Shown here: piece by piece, positions 25,801 to 40,800 of the stretch
How positions within the stretch are numbered: the first letter of the stretch is position 1
Layout: each line of letters starts with the position of its first letter
Assembly (NCBI GenBank): GCA_024362935.1
Contig: JANCRA010000005.1
Span: forward strand, 23,706,235 to 23,770,234
DNA length: 64,000 nucleotides
Direction of reading: 5' to 3'
Source: Setophaga petechia
Lineage: Eukaryota; Chordata; Aves; Passeriformes; Parulidae
Notes under the pieces: generated by a model
The model's database searches: none
The model's input: only the letters and a program-made list of their open reading frames with translations
Told to the model about the DNA's origin: nothing
Program-made: the position numbers and the translations under genes

Positions 25801-28800
25801 TAGATGCGGAGGCTTGTAATCAAACTTCGAGTTTGTTTGGTTACAAAACTTCAAGTACAAAATACAGTACTTCAGGTTGAAGCACACCGTGTCCATCTTC
25901 TAGTCTTGAGTTTCAAATCCTTGCCCACATCAGTTTGGGGTAGTCAAATATTGCAGAGGAATTTACGCAAAGTTTTTTATACATTTTGACCTATTGAATT
26001 TTGAACATATAAAATGTTACAGAAATTCTTCAATAGCACTGCTGTCAGATTTGAAACAGTGATTGACTGGCTAAAGTATATAGGAAATAATTTGTGCAAT
26101 TTGCCATCTAGTTTAAAGAAAAAATTAGTTTTAGCTACAAACGAATGCAGTAAATTCGGTACATACTGTTTAACATAAGGCCAGAATGCTCTGCCTGCAG
26201 TTTCAGTTTTGTTCCCTTCCTTTAAGTCTCTGCTACAATTAACCTGTGAACAAATTGCCCTCTAGCTCCCCCAGCTGAATCATTACAATGGAAAAGTGAA
26301 CAGTTAATGGTTTTCCCCAAAGGCAGAGCTGTTTCTGTTCAACTTGGATTTCAGTAAGTTTGAGTTTTGGTAGTGTGTTTTTTTAATGTTGCTTGCAGTG
26401 CTCGTACCTTGCAAGTGACCTCCTTCAAATAGCCATACTATTCCAAGGAACAGGGGATCTTCTGGACCTAGGTCTGTTACAGAAAGATGGAAATGGGCAT
26501 CATTTAAATGTTTTGGGTTGAAGTCATTTGGAGGACGTAAGAGGGATAAAACCCATCAGATCTGTGAAAACAGAAAGTACTTCCTGGATGAGTAAAACTA
26601 GACTCTGAGGCCCTGACACCTAGGAGCAGGATATCAGAAGGCTTATTGCCTTTGCAGCAGACTTCATTGTTTTCATCAGTTAGCAAAAGGACCAGAGGAG
26701 TTGTGGGAGGATAAAGTGGGTGATGAGGCTGTTGGGCATGGAAAACACTGGAGCAAGTTATATAAAACTGGTTTCTCAGATGACATTGCAAACATCTGTA
26801 TTATGATCCTCGAGGCCAAAACCAGAAGTGGCTTTTTAAGTTATGACCATATTTGTGTGCAGTTGCATTGTTTCTGTGGATGTGTTCAGAGGGGATGATA
26901 GCAGAAGTGTATCTTCCAGCTGTGTAATGTACACAGGCATGGGCAATTACTTATTTCTCAGTGACTTTATGACAGCACGTGCTCCTTTTCCCTGAGGCAA
27001 CCAAGCTGCCATGTCCTCTTGAGCTTATGCAGTGCTGCTCTGTTGCTTGTGCAGAATACTGCATTTTCTCATTTGATAAAGCTTTTATAATGTCATACCC
27101 TGAGCAGGGACTCATCAGGGTGTCTGAGATGTCAAGTTCTTGCTTCTCTCTCCCATGAATGTCTGCAATTTCAAGATGGTTGAATACTTGCCAGTCAGAG
27201 AAAGAGAGGAAACATAAGGCAGCATGTCAGCAGAGGGCCAAAATAATCAACATATCCTGGAGCAAAGGAAAAGAGGAATGAAATCCAGTGAGTGTCAAAG
27301 AATGGTGGTGCTTTTTCTTGTTGCAAACCTCTGAAAGAAGCACAGGAAGGAAGCACTGAGACAGGCTGAACTTACTCATCTCTCACATCATCATTGTCTG
27401 GTTTTGTTTGATTTAGTGATAAAAAGTCTCAGTCTCTTGGGGTCTAAATTTATTGCCCTGGTCTTCCCTACTTCTCCCATTTCCTGTAAGTCCACATAAA
27501 AGCAAGTCCCAGGTAAGTCATTGTTAGAAGAGGATGGAACTCATTGCTAGAAGGGAATTACCAGAAGTGCCTTGTGCAGTTTAAAGGAGGACTAATTCTT
27601 ACACATGGGTGTGTAATGGAGTTTTCTTTTCTGAGGATATTTCAGTCAGATAAATGTGCTTTTTAATTCATATAAACCATGGAAATGTCTCCCTTAGGAA
27701 GTAAGAAGTTTTCCATTGCATAATTCAGTTCCAAAACTAAATTCCACACTTGATTCTGAAAAGCGGTATATATTCAGTACATGGAAGTGTCATCTCTGAC
27801 ATTAGCCAATAGGATAATGTATGTATTCTTTTAAACTCTCTATTGCATTGGACAGTAATAAATTCCAGTTCTGCTCTCAGCACAGGTGTTTTCTTTGGTG
27901 GGTTAATTTTTACAGGCTTTTTGATGGGGTGAGAGGGTGTGGGGTGTGATTTATGGGGCTTTTTTCTGTGCAAACAATGTCCCATCAGCATTAGTACTCT
28001 GTGGTCTGTACTGACATCCACTTCTGGGTAACTGAACTAACCCTTAAACCTCAAACATTTTGGGTTCACCTGTAGCTGTATTCAATCTGAGAAAGTTTTA
28101 AAAATTATGCAGAAGAGTTTGTTCAAATGACCTAATGTGTTTCCTTATTTTATAAACTATCATGCTGATGCATAGAAAATACCGATTCAACAATTTGATT
28201 AATGCTTATCCATAAAAACATCTTAAAATTTTAAAAACTTCCTTTATATAACTTAGAATAAATGTGTTCTCTTACTTATAAGAGTAAAGTGTTCTCTTAC
28301 TTATAAGAATAATTAGCTTCTCCTTACTGTGGGAATCACTACTGCTTTCCAGAAGAAAGCAAATGTTTGCTAACTTGGCAGTACTGTGGCCTTTTGAGCT
28401 GTGGGGCACAGTTAGAAGACATTTCAGTGTGTTTTCTCAAGGTTTTAAAAAATTAACTCTACTTAAGAACTAACACTAAGAGCTGCTAGTGAATAATTGC
28501 AGCAGTGAAAGAAGCATGCAGGATGTGCATAGGTAATGATATGCCATCCCCAGCAGAGGTGGCATTACAACCTTTATTTGATACCCATTTGCAGTAGAGA
28601 TTGTTTTAAGGTGCTACCAATAGACACACAGTTGGAGGGATGTTTGCTTTAGCCTAGAGTTTAGGTGGCACTCACAAGTATTACTTGTGTTTCTTACAAG
28701 CATTTAGGCTGAAGAGCACTTACAGGGACAGCCCTTCACCAGAATTGAATGTAATGTCACTTTCTATCTGAGTAATGATGGAGAAGGCATCCTCACTGCC

Positions 28801-31800
28801 AGCCTATCACATTCAGAGCCAGGATGTTCCCTTTGGCTGCCCACAATCATAACTTTGCTCAAGAAGAAAGTAAAAAGTCTGTGTGACCTGTGTAAGACAG
28901 AGGTCAGAGCTACCATACCCAAGCTGCTGCGCTGTCCCCCCAGAGTTCTTGGATTCTCCTGTTACCCACCACATTGTTCTTCACCTTGTCCCTCTGTTCA
29001 GAGCCCTGGTCTTTGTCTCCTAGGCCATCCCAGTGCTGAGCGCTGTGGGAAGACGTGTGTGGAAGAGCGGGATAATCAGTGGCTGGGTGTCAGCTTGTCG
29101 AGGCAACTGAAGGAGAGCGGATCTATTGTTGTATGTATTAAACACTGGGCCTGTTTGTCTGGACTGCAGCCAGCTTTCTTGGGCTTCCATGTCAAATGCT
29201 GTATTTGTTTTATATCCATAGGCTTGTGGACATAGATGGAAAAATGTGTTTTACGTCAAAAATGAGCACAAACTGCCACATGGCATTTGTTTTGTCGTCC
29301 CTCCTGATTTTCGAACTGACCTGAGCAGAAGAATATGCCCATGCTATATAGGTAAGCAAAAGACTTGAATCCTTTTGTAGGGAAGGGTGAGATATACAAT
29401 TGAATGGTGCAGAGTTTGTGAAAAGCCTGTGTTGTTCTGAGTAGGTGTTCTGCAGCCAAAGGCTTGGCAGCTGAGTGCTGATGATATGAGCCCAGTTTGT
29501 GATGTAAAGATGTTTATCACTTCAAAGAAAAGCTACTTTCAAAAGGCAAAAAACATAATTGGAACAGGGCATCAGAGTAGTTTTTTCCCAGACTGCATTG
29601 CTGAAGGATGTGTGCTTCTCAAAACCGGGCCAGTAGAGGACATCCTTCCTTTCTTTACTCTTGTCATTGCTCTGGAGAGTCTCACAGCAGAGCAGCAGAA
29701 ATACCTGCTCCTTAGCAGGTATTTGTTACCACCTGCTCCTTAGCCTTTGGTCCAAATGTGCTTCAGTGCCTGTCACAGTGCATGTCCTTGTCCCTTACTT
29801 GCCTTCTGCCAAGGCTGCTGCTGCGGCATGAGACCTTCAAGGGTTGATCCTCGGAGAACTTCAGGAGCAGAATAAGAGGCAAGACCAGAATCTACCAAAT
29901 GATACCATCCATGCTTTTCCATTCCTATCTACCACCCACCCAGGAGAACAATCACATGCCCTGTGCCTTGCCAATGCAAGGATCAGCTGACAATCTGACC
30001 TTTCTGTGCAGACAGAGTAATGCCATCAAATGTCCCACTGCTGGCTTTGGAGACTCTTACAAAGGGTAGTGAAATCATGTGTTTTTTATCTTTGGAGACT
30101 TTAAGTGTACAAATCTGTGTATGGAATGAAGGGAACCCTGATGGCAGGCAGTCAACAAAGAATTGCAGGAAAGCAGAGCTGGGACAGTGTTGGATTGCTA
30201 GGATGCAGGATGTCTGAGTCTGCCATAATACAAAACCCTCATAGCACCAGTGGAGCACAGGGCAAGTTCAATCAAGCCTGTCAGAGTATGCCTGAAGTAC
30301 AGAGTGGAAGAGTATCCAGATGTGATTTGTCTGTTTCATTCATGGAACAATTTTGAAAGTATAGCCTTTAAAGTCACAATATTTCAAAGGCAGGTGTGAT
30401 CAAGTGATACACAGTGTTTTAAGTTTGTTACAATAGTAAATTGCACTTGAAGGCTATCTAGTGGAAACCAATGTTTTTAGTTTTATTGCAGAACTGAAAA
30501 CCAACTTTTTGGGGAGGTGTTTGTTTGTTTTTTCGTAAGTTCTCTGAACTTCTGTTGAAAGCCTGATGACGAAACTCTGGAAGTATGTGCTTCTCATCCT
30601 TTTTAATATTTCTTGCCCATTCCCAGATCATGCACGAAAGTTTGGAGAAAACCATGGGTCATGTCAGGCTGGAATGTCTAGTTTTTACATTGAGGTGTGT
30701 ATTAAAGATACCAGAAGTCTCTCTGTTTATATACTTTCTTTTATGTATTATATCTAAAAGGGGATGTGTAAATGCAAACATCAATGCCGTATTTTATTGT
30801 GGGAAGGAAAAATCACTTTTTCTTTTATTTTTAATTAAATCTTGGTATAACTTGCATGATAATTCCCAAGTAAGGCTTTAATTTTTATTCCCAAGAATAC
30901 TTTTACACCTTACTAAATCCAAAGTTATTGTTCATCTGGAAAAAGGGCATGGATATAGCAGAGGATGAAATTTTATTATTCTCTTTAATATGTTTGATGT
31001 AATATTTATAATACTTGCCTTCTTGCTTTATGGAGTAATACTCTATATTATTTAATCTCCATTCCGCCCTAAGATTGTAATTTCTGGAAAACATATCCTG
31101 AATTACTGTATTTTGTTGTTACAGTTTAAAGCTTTTAAAAATGGTATTTTTACAAAGTCTGGAAAATATTATCTGTAACTTAGTAGTAAACCCCCGTCCT
31201 GAGCCAGATGCATCTCCAGTAGCATTTCATAGAATTCATATGAGATCTAAACAAGAGCATTTTACTTGTTTTCATGAATATTTCAGTGTGAATAACATGG
31301 CTTTGTTTTATTTTTCTTTTAGGACTTAATTATAATGGGAGCCCCTGGATCATTCTATTGGACTGGTTCTGTGTTTGTATACAACATAACTGCAAAAACA
31401 ATCCACTATTACGCCGATTCCAACAACCAAGTGAAATTTGGCAGTTATCTAGGTACTTAAAGGATTTACACTTTACTAAAATATAAGCTAAATAGCTGCT
31501 CTTGGGGGGAGTGCACAGTGTTTTTGAGTGTTTTCACTATTAAACCCAGAAGCAGTTCTAAAGATGATTTCTGATTTTGTTAAATATTACTCAATTATAA
31601 GGCTTCCTCTCTGTTGTTTTTATGAGGAAACTTCTTGGACAGTGGATTTCTATTCTTATCTCACCACTGACTTTTAACCATTTCTTGATTTAGAAGTTAG
31701 GAATGCTTCTGATTAGCAATGGTTGTCATTTCACTCAAGTCTGCAATGCTGCCAAGAGCTTTCACAGAAAAAGACAGTGGTTTCACATATAACAGGAATA

Positions 31801-34800
31801 TGAAAAGATTTTTACAGTGAAAGCTGCAGGGAAGTCTTAATTGTATTGTCAATAAGAGGAAGTATGCTGTGACCTTTAGAAACAAACTTTCCTCCAATGT
31901 TTTGGGTTTTTTTTTATTCCAAACATATTTTAGTCTGGATATGTGTGGAGGCAAACCTCATTTATGAATATCTGTAACCAAAGCCATGAAGTTCTACTCA
32001 TGTACCTATATCCAAGTTACTAGCTGAATTTAGTGCTACAGTTTGGAAAGGTTTATGCCAAAAAAACAGCAGCAGCTTCAGAGTTCTCACAAAACTGAGA
32101 AAAGCTCATCTCTCCTTCCTGAATTCCTAAGCAAGAATATTTTTGCTTGTGACCATTGGGTTTTGCATTTTCCCATTCAAAGTTCCGGTTCACGTGGATA
32201 AACATTTCCTGTTTCTGATTCCACTCCTCTGACAATAGGAAGTTGGCATATGTTATGAAATAGCTATTGTGAAACACAGTGAACTAAGACTTCAGAATTC
32301 AGTTCTGGGCCTGCAAAGGCCACAGCGTCTCTGTGGGAAAGTCAAGCAGAAGAGAGACTGGCTGTTAAAGGGGGATCAGACATGCAGATCCCTAAGATCA
32401 ACCAGTAGAACTTCTAACCTTTCAAAAGAAGACAAAAGAAGAGCTTCAGAGAGTGGAAAGTTCCAGTTTTCCAATAGTAATCAGCAGAAAAAGTACTGCA
32501 CTTCTCTAGGGAAAAAAGTTTGTTCCAGATTTCTGCTTCTACAAGTATAAGAATAAGAATTTCTGTAATGAATGAGTCAGATCACTGACAGCCAGAAGCC
32601 AGATCCAGGCAAATGGGTAAAAACCTGCATAAGGACTGTGTTGAGGAGAGGTTAGGGAAGGCCTTTCCACACATAGGTGATCTCTCTTACTTGCCTTGGC
32701 CATCCTGGACCTGAAATCAGCTGGTATTTGCTTCACTCTAGTGATCTGGTGCACGTTGGCTTAGCAGAGTCATATGTCTTCTGAACTTGCCTTTCTACAT
32801 TAAGGTGAAGAAGGGCACCATTAATTTATCTGTATGTCTGTACAGTAGCAGCTGTGATAAACCTGGAATTTTGCAGTTTCATGCTACTTTAACCTCTTCT
32901 CCTTTCCCTCATAATGGGGTTGAAACCCCACAGTGTGGTTGAAGGATCTAAAGGTGCCTTCCTTCCCTCCCTCAGCATCTGTGCCATCTTATGATTATGG
33001 AAGACAAAATCTGTTAAGGGTTAATTCTGTTACCAAATTATTTTTCTAGAAGTCTGAGTTTTTTGCTCCCTTAAGTAATAAATGAGTGTTTCTGACATTT
33101 TTTCCTGCTTGATGGAACTTACTGTCTGTAATGACCTTTTACTTATACTTCAAAAACTTTCTATTTTGTTTTCATTGCTGACTTGCATGAGGTCTGAATG
33201 TCAGACTCATGATAATTTATGGTGTTGACAGCTTTTATAAGGCATGCTCCCATTCTTTCTTTGTTGAATAGTGCATTTCTGATTTGCAGGATATTCTGTT
33301 GGAGCTGGACATTTTCTGACACCATCCAGTATAGAAGTAATTGGAGGGGCTCCCCAACAGGAGCAGACTGGTAAAGTAAGGAATTGTTTATAATATTGGC
33401 TTAATGACTATAACCTCAAAAATACCATGATCTTCCAATTTAGATTAATATATTAAAGACAAGTATCAGATGTGACTTTTCATGGGGGAAAAGTTGAATG
33501 AGGAATTGGGGTAGGCAATCTGGATAACATTGATGTGAACTATGGTGTTGAAGAAGGTGCAGGTAGGAAACAGGAGATAGCTGTAATTGCTGATATTGAG
33601 CATTGCTTTGCTGATTCTCTAGCACATGCTGTAGAGAAAGCACTGGGAAGTGTTCCAGATTACAGTTTGCTGAATTCTGCTTGTGTTTTCTTTTCCTTTT
33701 AGGCATATATTTTTAGCAATGAGAGGCAACTAAATATTCTCTTTGAACTAAAGGGTAAAAAGGTAAATCTATCCTATTACTTTTCTGCACCTCATAACTT
33801 CTAGCGCATCTTCATCAAAATGCAAAAAATAATAATGATTTCTTGTCTGCACACAGCTTGGTTCTTACTTTGGAGCTGCAGTTTGTGCTGTGGACCTGAA
33901 TTCAGATGGCTTCTCAGACTTACTGGTTGGTGCTCCAATGCAAAGTGCCATCAGAGAAGAGGGAAGAGTTTATGTCTATATTAATTCAGGTTCTGTAAGT
34001 ATTTTCTCTTAAAAACACACAGCAACAGAGCCGTTCTGGTTTAACAGGCTAAGAGGAAGAGTTTTCCTCTCTTCTTATCCCATATTTCCAGATATGGAAA
34101 CAGCAGCATTAGGGCTGTGATGGCTGCCCCAGCAGGAGTGCACAGCACGCCCCCAAAGGCTGCAGTGTCAGCTGTAGCACAGTTACTCCCACCAGTGCTG
34201 GAGTTGCACACAGACTGGGTTCATTTCCTAGGAGCTGCAGGTGGTGACAGCCTGCCCCTGCAGCCTCTTTCCAAGCTCTTCTCCACTGCTGTGCTTCCCA
34301 CTGAACTGCCAGCTGAAGAGCAACTTACCAAGCCCCTCAGAAACAAACAAGGACTGAAACATTTGCGTGCAGTTACTGGTACCAGTCAGGAAAGAGACTG
34401 GTACTCCTCAGTTTTGCAGTTTCCATTGACTGGACAGGTCATGCATTAGAATAGGCTTCTTTTTATTCTTTCTAAGGCTCAGAAGTGGAAGTGTAGTCAC
34501 TTTACTATTCTTACACTAAATACCATAAAATGTATTTGAAAATGCTTGCTTCTACATCAAGAAGTTTGGTGGAGTTATATATTGGTATCCAAGGCAGTTT
34601 TAACATTTTGAGTAATATTCCATTAATGTGCCATTGACTCTGTTTTCCTTCAGGAAGCAAAGATGGTAGAGCTGAACATAGAGCTCAGCGGGAGTGACTC
34701 GTATGCAGCAAGGTTTGGAGAGTCCATAGCCAATCTAGGAGACATAGACAATGATGGCTTTGAAGGTAAGAACACAAAGAAAACCTGTTGGATTTAATTC

Positions 34801-37800
34801 TCTCTGATCAGTGGAATGTCATGATAAACAGGAGGATTATGGAAGTCGGAGAATTCTTTTGGTTTGGGACTTGACATTTCTGACTTAAAAAACAGCTGCT
34901 TCACAGTCACTGATGTTTAATATCAAGGCACTAGGTTCTGTCTAAGAAAGAGCATGAGCATAAAGTGATAGCATAATCTATAACTTTTGTAACTCAAATG
35001 GAATCAGTAATCCTGTATTAAATACCTGAGATGAAGGTTGGGGAACAATTTGACAATTCTGCAACAATCATAAACAAAAAAATGAGACAAAATCTGCTTA
35101 TTTTATACTCACCAGTAAGTACTAAATACATGGGGATATTGAAATTAACCTTCACATTGGGAGATTGCTATGGAAATACTGAAATAAAAAATGGATGTAA
35201 TATGGAGAGTGGCAGTAAGAAAAAAAATGGTAAGAAAAAGGCTGGAAGCAAAATATAAAGAGAAACTGGGTAATATAAAGCATTTTTCAGTAGTAATTAA
35301 AAAGCACAGCAGTGCCAACTCCTTTAATGATCTAAACCATCAGTATCAGCCCTGTAAAGATAATGGTGTAGGTGGTGGTGTAGAATCTGACCTCAAGAAC
35401 GTGTGTGTAATTTTAACAGGCACAACTTGACTGTCCCATTTTCATCTCACTAGTAGAAAGAGGCATAATGTACTTTATGTGGTTTAGTCACCACAGTATG
35501 GACTCACTCAATGTGGATTCAATCAGAGAATTGCTCTGTAAAACCAAACAGTCAAAGGCTTTGGGTTTCTTATGATTTTTGGTTCAGTGCAGTATAAATT
35601 ATTTCTGATTTGCAGTGAGTTCAGTTTCTGCTTATTTGTAAATGCAAGTTCCCAGTTATTAACAGTGACTTTCAAGATGGTGTACATAATCTCCCCATCC
35701 CTCCCTCCACTGCTTGGTCAACAGCCTCTGGCTGTTTGAACCATGGGATGTTTTGGAAAGGGCTGTTGAGGGTGGATTGGTGAGTAGGTACATTCATTCA
35801 GTTTGTTAAGAGTTGCCACACCCCTCTGGGATTAGGTCATGTAGGCATAAAACATATCCCTTTGTACCAACATATCCCTTTGTACCTTCATTTCCTTGTT
35901 AAATGCCTTTCCAAGCTTATTATTAACTGCTATGGACACTTCATAGAAAAATAAATGGTTTATTTTGGGCACTATAATAAGAGTACTTGTGTTTCAGTGA
36001 CTTAATCCATGTGGGAAGAGCAGGAAAATCATCACTGTTCCATAAATATAAAGCTTGTTTTTTCCTCTTTTTTTAAAGATCATGATAATTTTGCCTTCTT
36101 TCATGGTAACCTTTTAACCTCTTAAGGGTCAAAATTAGCATTGCTATAAATAGACTTTGGCTTTAACAAAATGGCAGTATTTGATTATTGCTTTTCACAC
36201 ATAGTAATTAAGGTAGAATCAGATTACTGGGCTGATCTGTATTGTTTCTGTTTGCTTTATATCTCTGTTCAACACTGCCTTTGAATTCAGGCAAATAAAT
36301 CTAGTCTGGCATTGCATGCATCAAGATTTGCATTTCTTCAACTGTTCAGTGGTCATATTTCCTAGTCCATGATCATTGCTGAATTGTTTTTCCAGATGTG
36401 GCAATTGGGGCTCCACAAGAAGATAATCTAAAAGGGGCTATTTATATATACAATGGCAGGAAAGATGGAATAACACCAACATTTTCACAGGTATGCTTTT
36501 TCAATGCAAAATACCCAATCCAGAAAAACCCCAAGTTTAAATCTGATAGGGTTTTCCCTTCATTTAGCAGCCTGACCATCTGAAGTATATTAAAAGACTT
36601 CAGAAAATTTTTATGTGGTCTGAGATTTCCAATCGTAATATAACCCGTAAGAGAAAAAAAATATTTTGGAGCTTTAAAAAAGGTTTATGGGATTTAAGTT
36701 CAGCATCAGGATTGTTCTGCTAACATTTTTCATTGGAAAATGTAACTCACAGATTAGCTTTCCAGGAATAATTTTCTCTTTTACATTTTTGTCCTCAGAG
36801 AATACAAGGAAAAGAAGTCAGTAATTCTTTAAGCATGTTTGGACAATCCATATCAAGTGGCATTGATGTAGATAACAATGGTTATCAAGGTAAATTAAGC
36901 AGTTTTGTTTATTTTTAATTTTTAAAATAATAGAAATTCATCGGGAACAACCCTATTGTTCTACTTTAAACTTTTAACAGAAGCAGAATCTGTTATTGAG
37001 ATGACATGTCACATCTCATATTTTGGGAAGAAAAAAGAAGAGGTAAAGCTGAGGCCAGGCAGTCAGTTTTCACGGTCACCTAACTATTATTTAAGGACTG
37101 AGAACAATGTAATAGTGAGATCATAGTGCACAAGGGGAAGGGAAATGTGATTTATATTTTTAAAGCAGACATCTCATCTACAAATGTCACAATGAGCTGC
37201 TTTGGGCACTGGAAGCATGTTTGTTGCCCAGACTAGTGTGCTAACCTGAATATATTGCTGGCATTCCCAGAGTCTGGGTTCTGACAGGAGTCATGGGCTC
37301 CTTGACTCTCAGTCTGAGTGAACAATACTTTACCCTCACTTAGGGCTCATGGCATTGAGCTCAGGCCATTGTGGAGTTCTTGTGGCCGTGACAAAGTAGT
37401 GCTAACTTGGTGCCATGAATATATTAATTGCTTTATACGTATCATCAAAACATTCTGACATTTTGCAGATAAGTGTTAGGTCAGATCAGGTATGTCTGTC
37501 CTGCTCTTGGGGATGGAAAAGCACAAAGTTACCCTGTTGTGTGTTCTGGCTCTGTCCACAGAAATGTTATCCAGGTTTATTTGTAATGCTGGCCTAAAGG
37601 GCAGGTTACAAGTAGTCTGCTCACAGGTCAGCTGTCGGTTACTAATCTGCCAATAACACCCTCAGGCCCTTATATCATTTAATCATCTGACAATTCACTT
37701 TTGCTACCTCATTTGGGAGGTATATAAACTGCCTATATTTCTTTCCTCATTGCATGAATAGAGTTCAGTTGATTTGCAATAAAGGAAATACTTTTATCTC

Positions 37801-40800
37801 TCTCTATGTACAATTTCATACATATAATAGACATAAGCAAATCAATTCTATATATTAAAACCAATATGTATGTGCATGTATAGCAATATTAAATATCTGG
37901 ATGGAGAAGGGGGCAAGTGTCTCCTATTTAGCTGACTTGTCCTTCAGTCTCAACCGCTTAAATGTGAAATAGAAATCAAATCATCACATTGTCAGTATCT
38001 GGAAGTCCAGCAAATTAGCATGCAGCACTTATGGACAGTGCACAAGTATTTGAGGAGCTGTCTTTGAATCCCTAGTATATCCCTTCTATTAAATAAAGGG
38101 CAAATGGTGTCTTAATATTCACCAAAAGGTGAATATGCTATAAATGCTTGTACCTAAGAAGTAATTCCTCTTGACAAATTATGGTTATTGATCCATTCTT
38201 TTTGTGCAGATGTAGCAGTTGGTGCATTTTTCTCTGATTCTGCTGTGGTGTTGAGGTGAGATTGCTATGTTTCAATACTTCTGAATACCGTACAATTTAA
38301 CTCTGTTTTTTAGTGGAATTTTTTAAAACTCAGTAATTTAATTTAACTCATTATATTCTTGATATCTTCAACTTCACTCATTAGGCTCTAGAAGGCTCTA
38401 CAAATGAAACATTTAAGTAAACACATTGAAAAAATGAAAATATCATTCTGTAACTTTTTGAGGTAAAAATAATTTGCATTCAACTATTTGAAACTATCTG
38501 AAAAATGCAGATAACTTTAAAATTATAATTCTAAAATATAAAAATAGGTTGTCAGGGATGATAAGTTTTTGCAGGAATTCTGTAAGCTGTATCCGAACAT
38601 TATTTGTGATACTCTTTTCTATTCATAGAACAAAACCAGTGATAATTGTTGAAGCTTCTTTGAAACATTCTAATTCAATAAATCGAACTAATTTGGACTG
38701 CATGGAAAATGAGCAGCCTGCCACCTGTATGAATTTGAAGATATGCTTTAGCTATAGAGGACGGGAGGTACCTGGTTATATTGGTAAGCTACTGGAAAAA
38801 TAATCCCCCATATGTACCGATTTCAAATGCACCTATTTACAGAATAATGCTGCTGGTATTTGATAGAGCATTAAACTGACTTCAGTATAAATGAAAAGCT
38901 GAAAACATGGATACCTTTTTTATAGCATGATTACCCTATAACATCAGGCCATTACACTTCTGTTCAATTTGGAATAAGAGCACATCCCTGCTAGAACTGT
39001 GGAGTTACTTGGAGAGACAGCAGCATTAAAAGGGTGATATTTAGATGTCCTCTAACAGCAATCTTCTAAGGCATGGACCAAAGCAGATGGGACTGCTGGA
39101 GGATGCTGTCTTCCACTTAGCAATAAAGAGAAAACATTCCTTCCCAAACCAGCTCAAGCAGCTGATCATTCTGTGGGGCACTTTGTGAAGGAGGAGTCCC
39201 ACCAAAATTACTGAAAAATAAATCTTGTATTGTGTTTTATATAATGCATATTTTGCTTTTGGCAAAAAACTGGTATTGCTAGAAGTTGTGTCTTTCAGAG
39301 GGAATATTCATGGTGAATTAATTTAACATAATTTACTGTCTAAATTTGCCTGTATTGCCTGAGTGCTTTTAACCTACTTGTCATGTGCTATTTGTAAACT
39401 GCAAGCACCCTGCAAGTACATGGTATATAAAATTAAATTGCTCAACTCTTCTGGGTGAGAACAGACAATAACCTTAGGGAGCATGTTACAGAGAACACAT
39501 GCAGTGATGAACTGTAAAGTTATGTGTCTTTTGATCTCTATCAGATCTTTTGAAACTCATATTCATTTTGAAAGTGGAGCAGTCAGACTGGGTCACCCTT
39601 GTTGGACTTGTACATAAGACTTTTTAATTTAAAAAAACTACTAGTAGAAATGGTAGATAACCTAACCCTTGGCAAAAAATTAGAAGTAATAGATCTGTAA
39701 TGCTCTGAAACTTGTTGGCAACTTGTTACCATAGCAATTCATGCTAACTTAAATAGATAAAACTGTGAAGGTAAACAATATTTGTCAGTGCTAGTTGACT
39801 TAAGTGTTTGTTGTAAGTTACTGTCAGCCCTGTAACTAACTGAAGTGGGTTTTCTATAAATAGGTTTGGATAGAAAATGTAAATACAGCCTGATAAACTG
39901 TCCCTGATATAAATGCATGTATTGGGGAGCAGCCATGAAGCAGTTTTCAGGGTACTAGAAGTTTTTCTTAATATGGATTTATGTCAGTGTTTTTAAGCAG
40001 AGCATTTTTAAATGGATGTTACAGAATATACTTATGGAAGTGAGTCAGAAATTGTAATTTCTACCATAAACTCATTAAGATTGCAACACTTAAAGATTTA
40101 TAAGCTTTATTTTCCCTGGGTTTTATTTTGTAGTGTTGCTTTATAATCTGAGTGTTGACGTGAACAGAAAAGAGGATACACAAGCAAGATTTTATTTTTC
40201 CTCCAATGGAACACATGATACAATCTCAGGAAAAGCAAAGATTTACAGCAATATTACTACCTGCAAAGATCATCCAGCATTTATGAGGGTAATGTAGTTT
40301 TCAGTATGTAATGTCTTGTAAATCCTTTGTTATCCTTTGAAAAGCAGACCTGCTGCAAAAGAACCTATTCTGTTAATAATTGCATCACATAATTGTGGAA
40401 GTAAAATATTTATATTCAGAACTTCCACAGTTAATATATTTTAATTCTGATGCATTCTCAGCTTTCTCTGAGGAAGTCAGTAAATCTGCCATCTCTTACA
40501 TTGGTGAGATGTATAATAATAATAATAACCACAGTGATTAAGTTGGACCTTAAGCATTCTTGAAATTTTTTCATAATTTTTATGCATGATAGATCATATA
40601 TAGATTGAGGTTGGTTTGGAGCAATCATGAAGATACAACATTCATATTCTGCTGAACAGTTCTGATGTAACTTTCTTATGTATTCCTTAATGCAAAGACT
40701 TAAAGCTTGTAATTTTTATGTTTTGTCATCTGTAACTATATCAAAGAACATGTGTATGGTTTTGCTTCTGTTTTTATTGTGAGTAGATAAGATAGACTCA

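Larger units (their letters stand above)
23107..29023 (+). other. ITGA4 intron 2 (5.9 kb)
   Basis: The largest intron of the gene. The first about 130 bp are still CpG-island sequence. It contains T homopolymers (24,124-24,148 and about 24,366-24,379) and a 25-bp tandem duplication (28,264-28,313). No exon or transposon was recognised. First large introns of integrin genes often carry enhancers, but none can be named here. Confidence 0.75.

Noticed and set aside
34117..34449. 110-codon open frame in ITGA4 intron 9
   Set aside because: A GC-richer patch without splice sites that would join it in phase, and without similarity to integrin or any other family I recognise.
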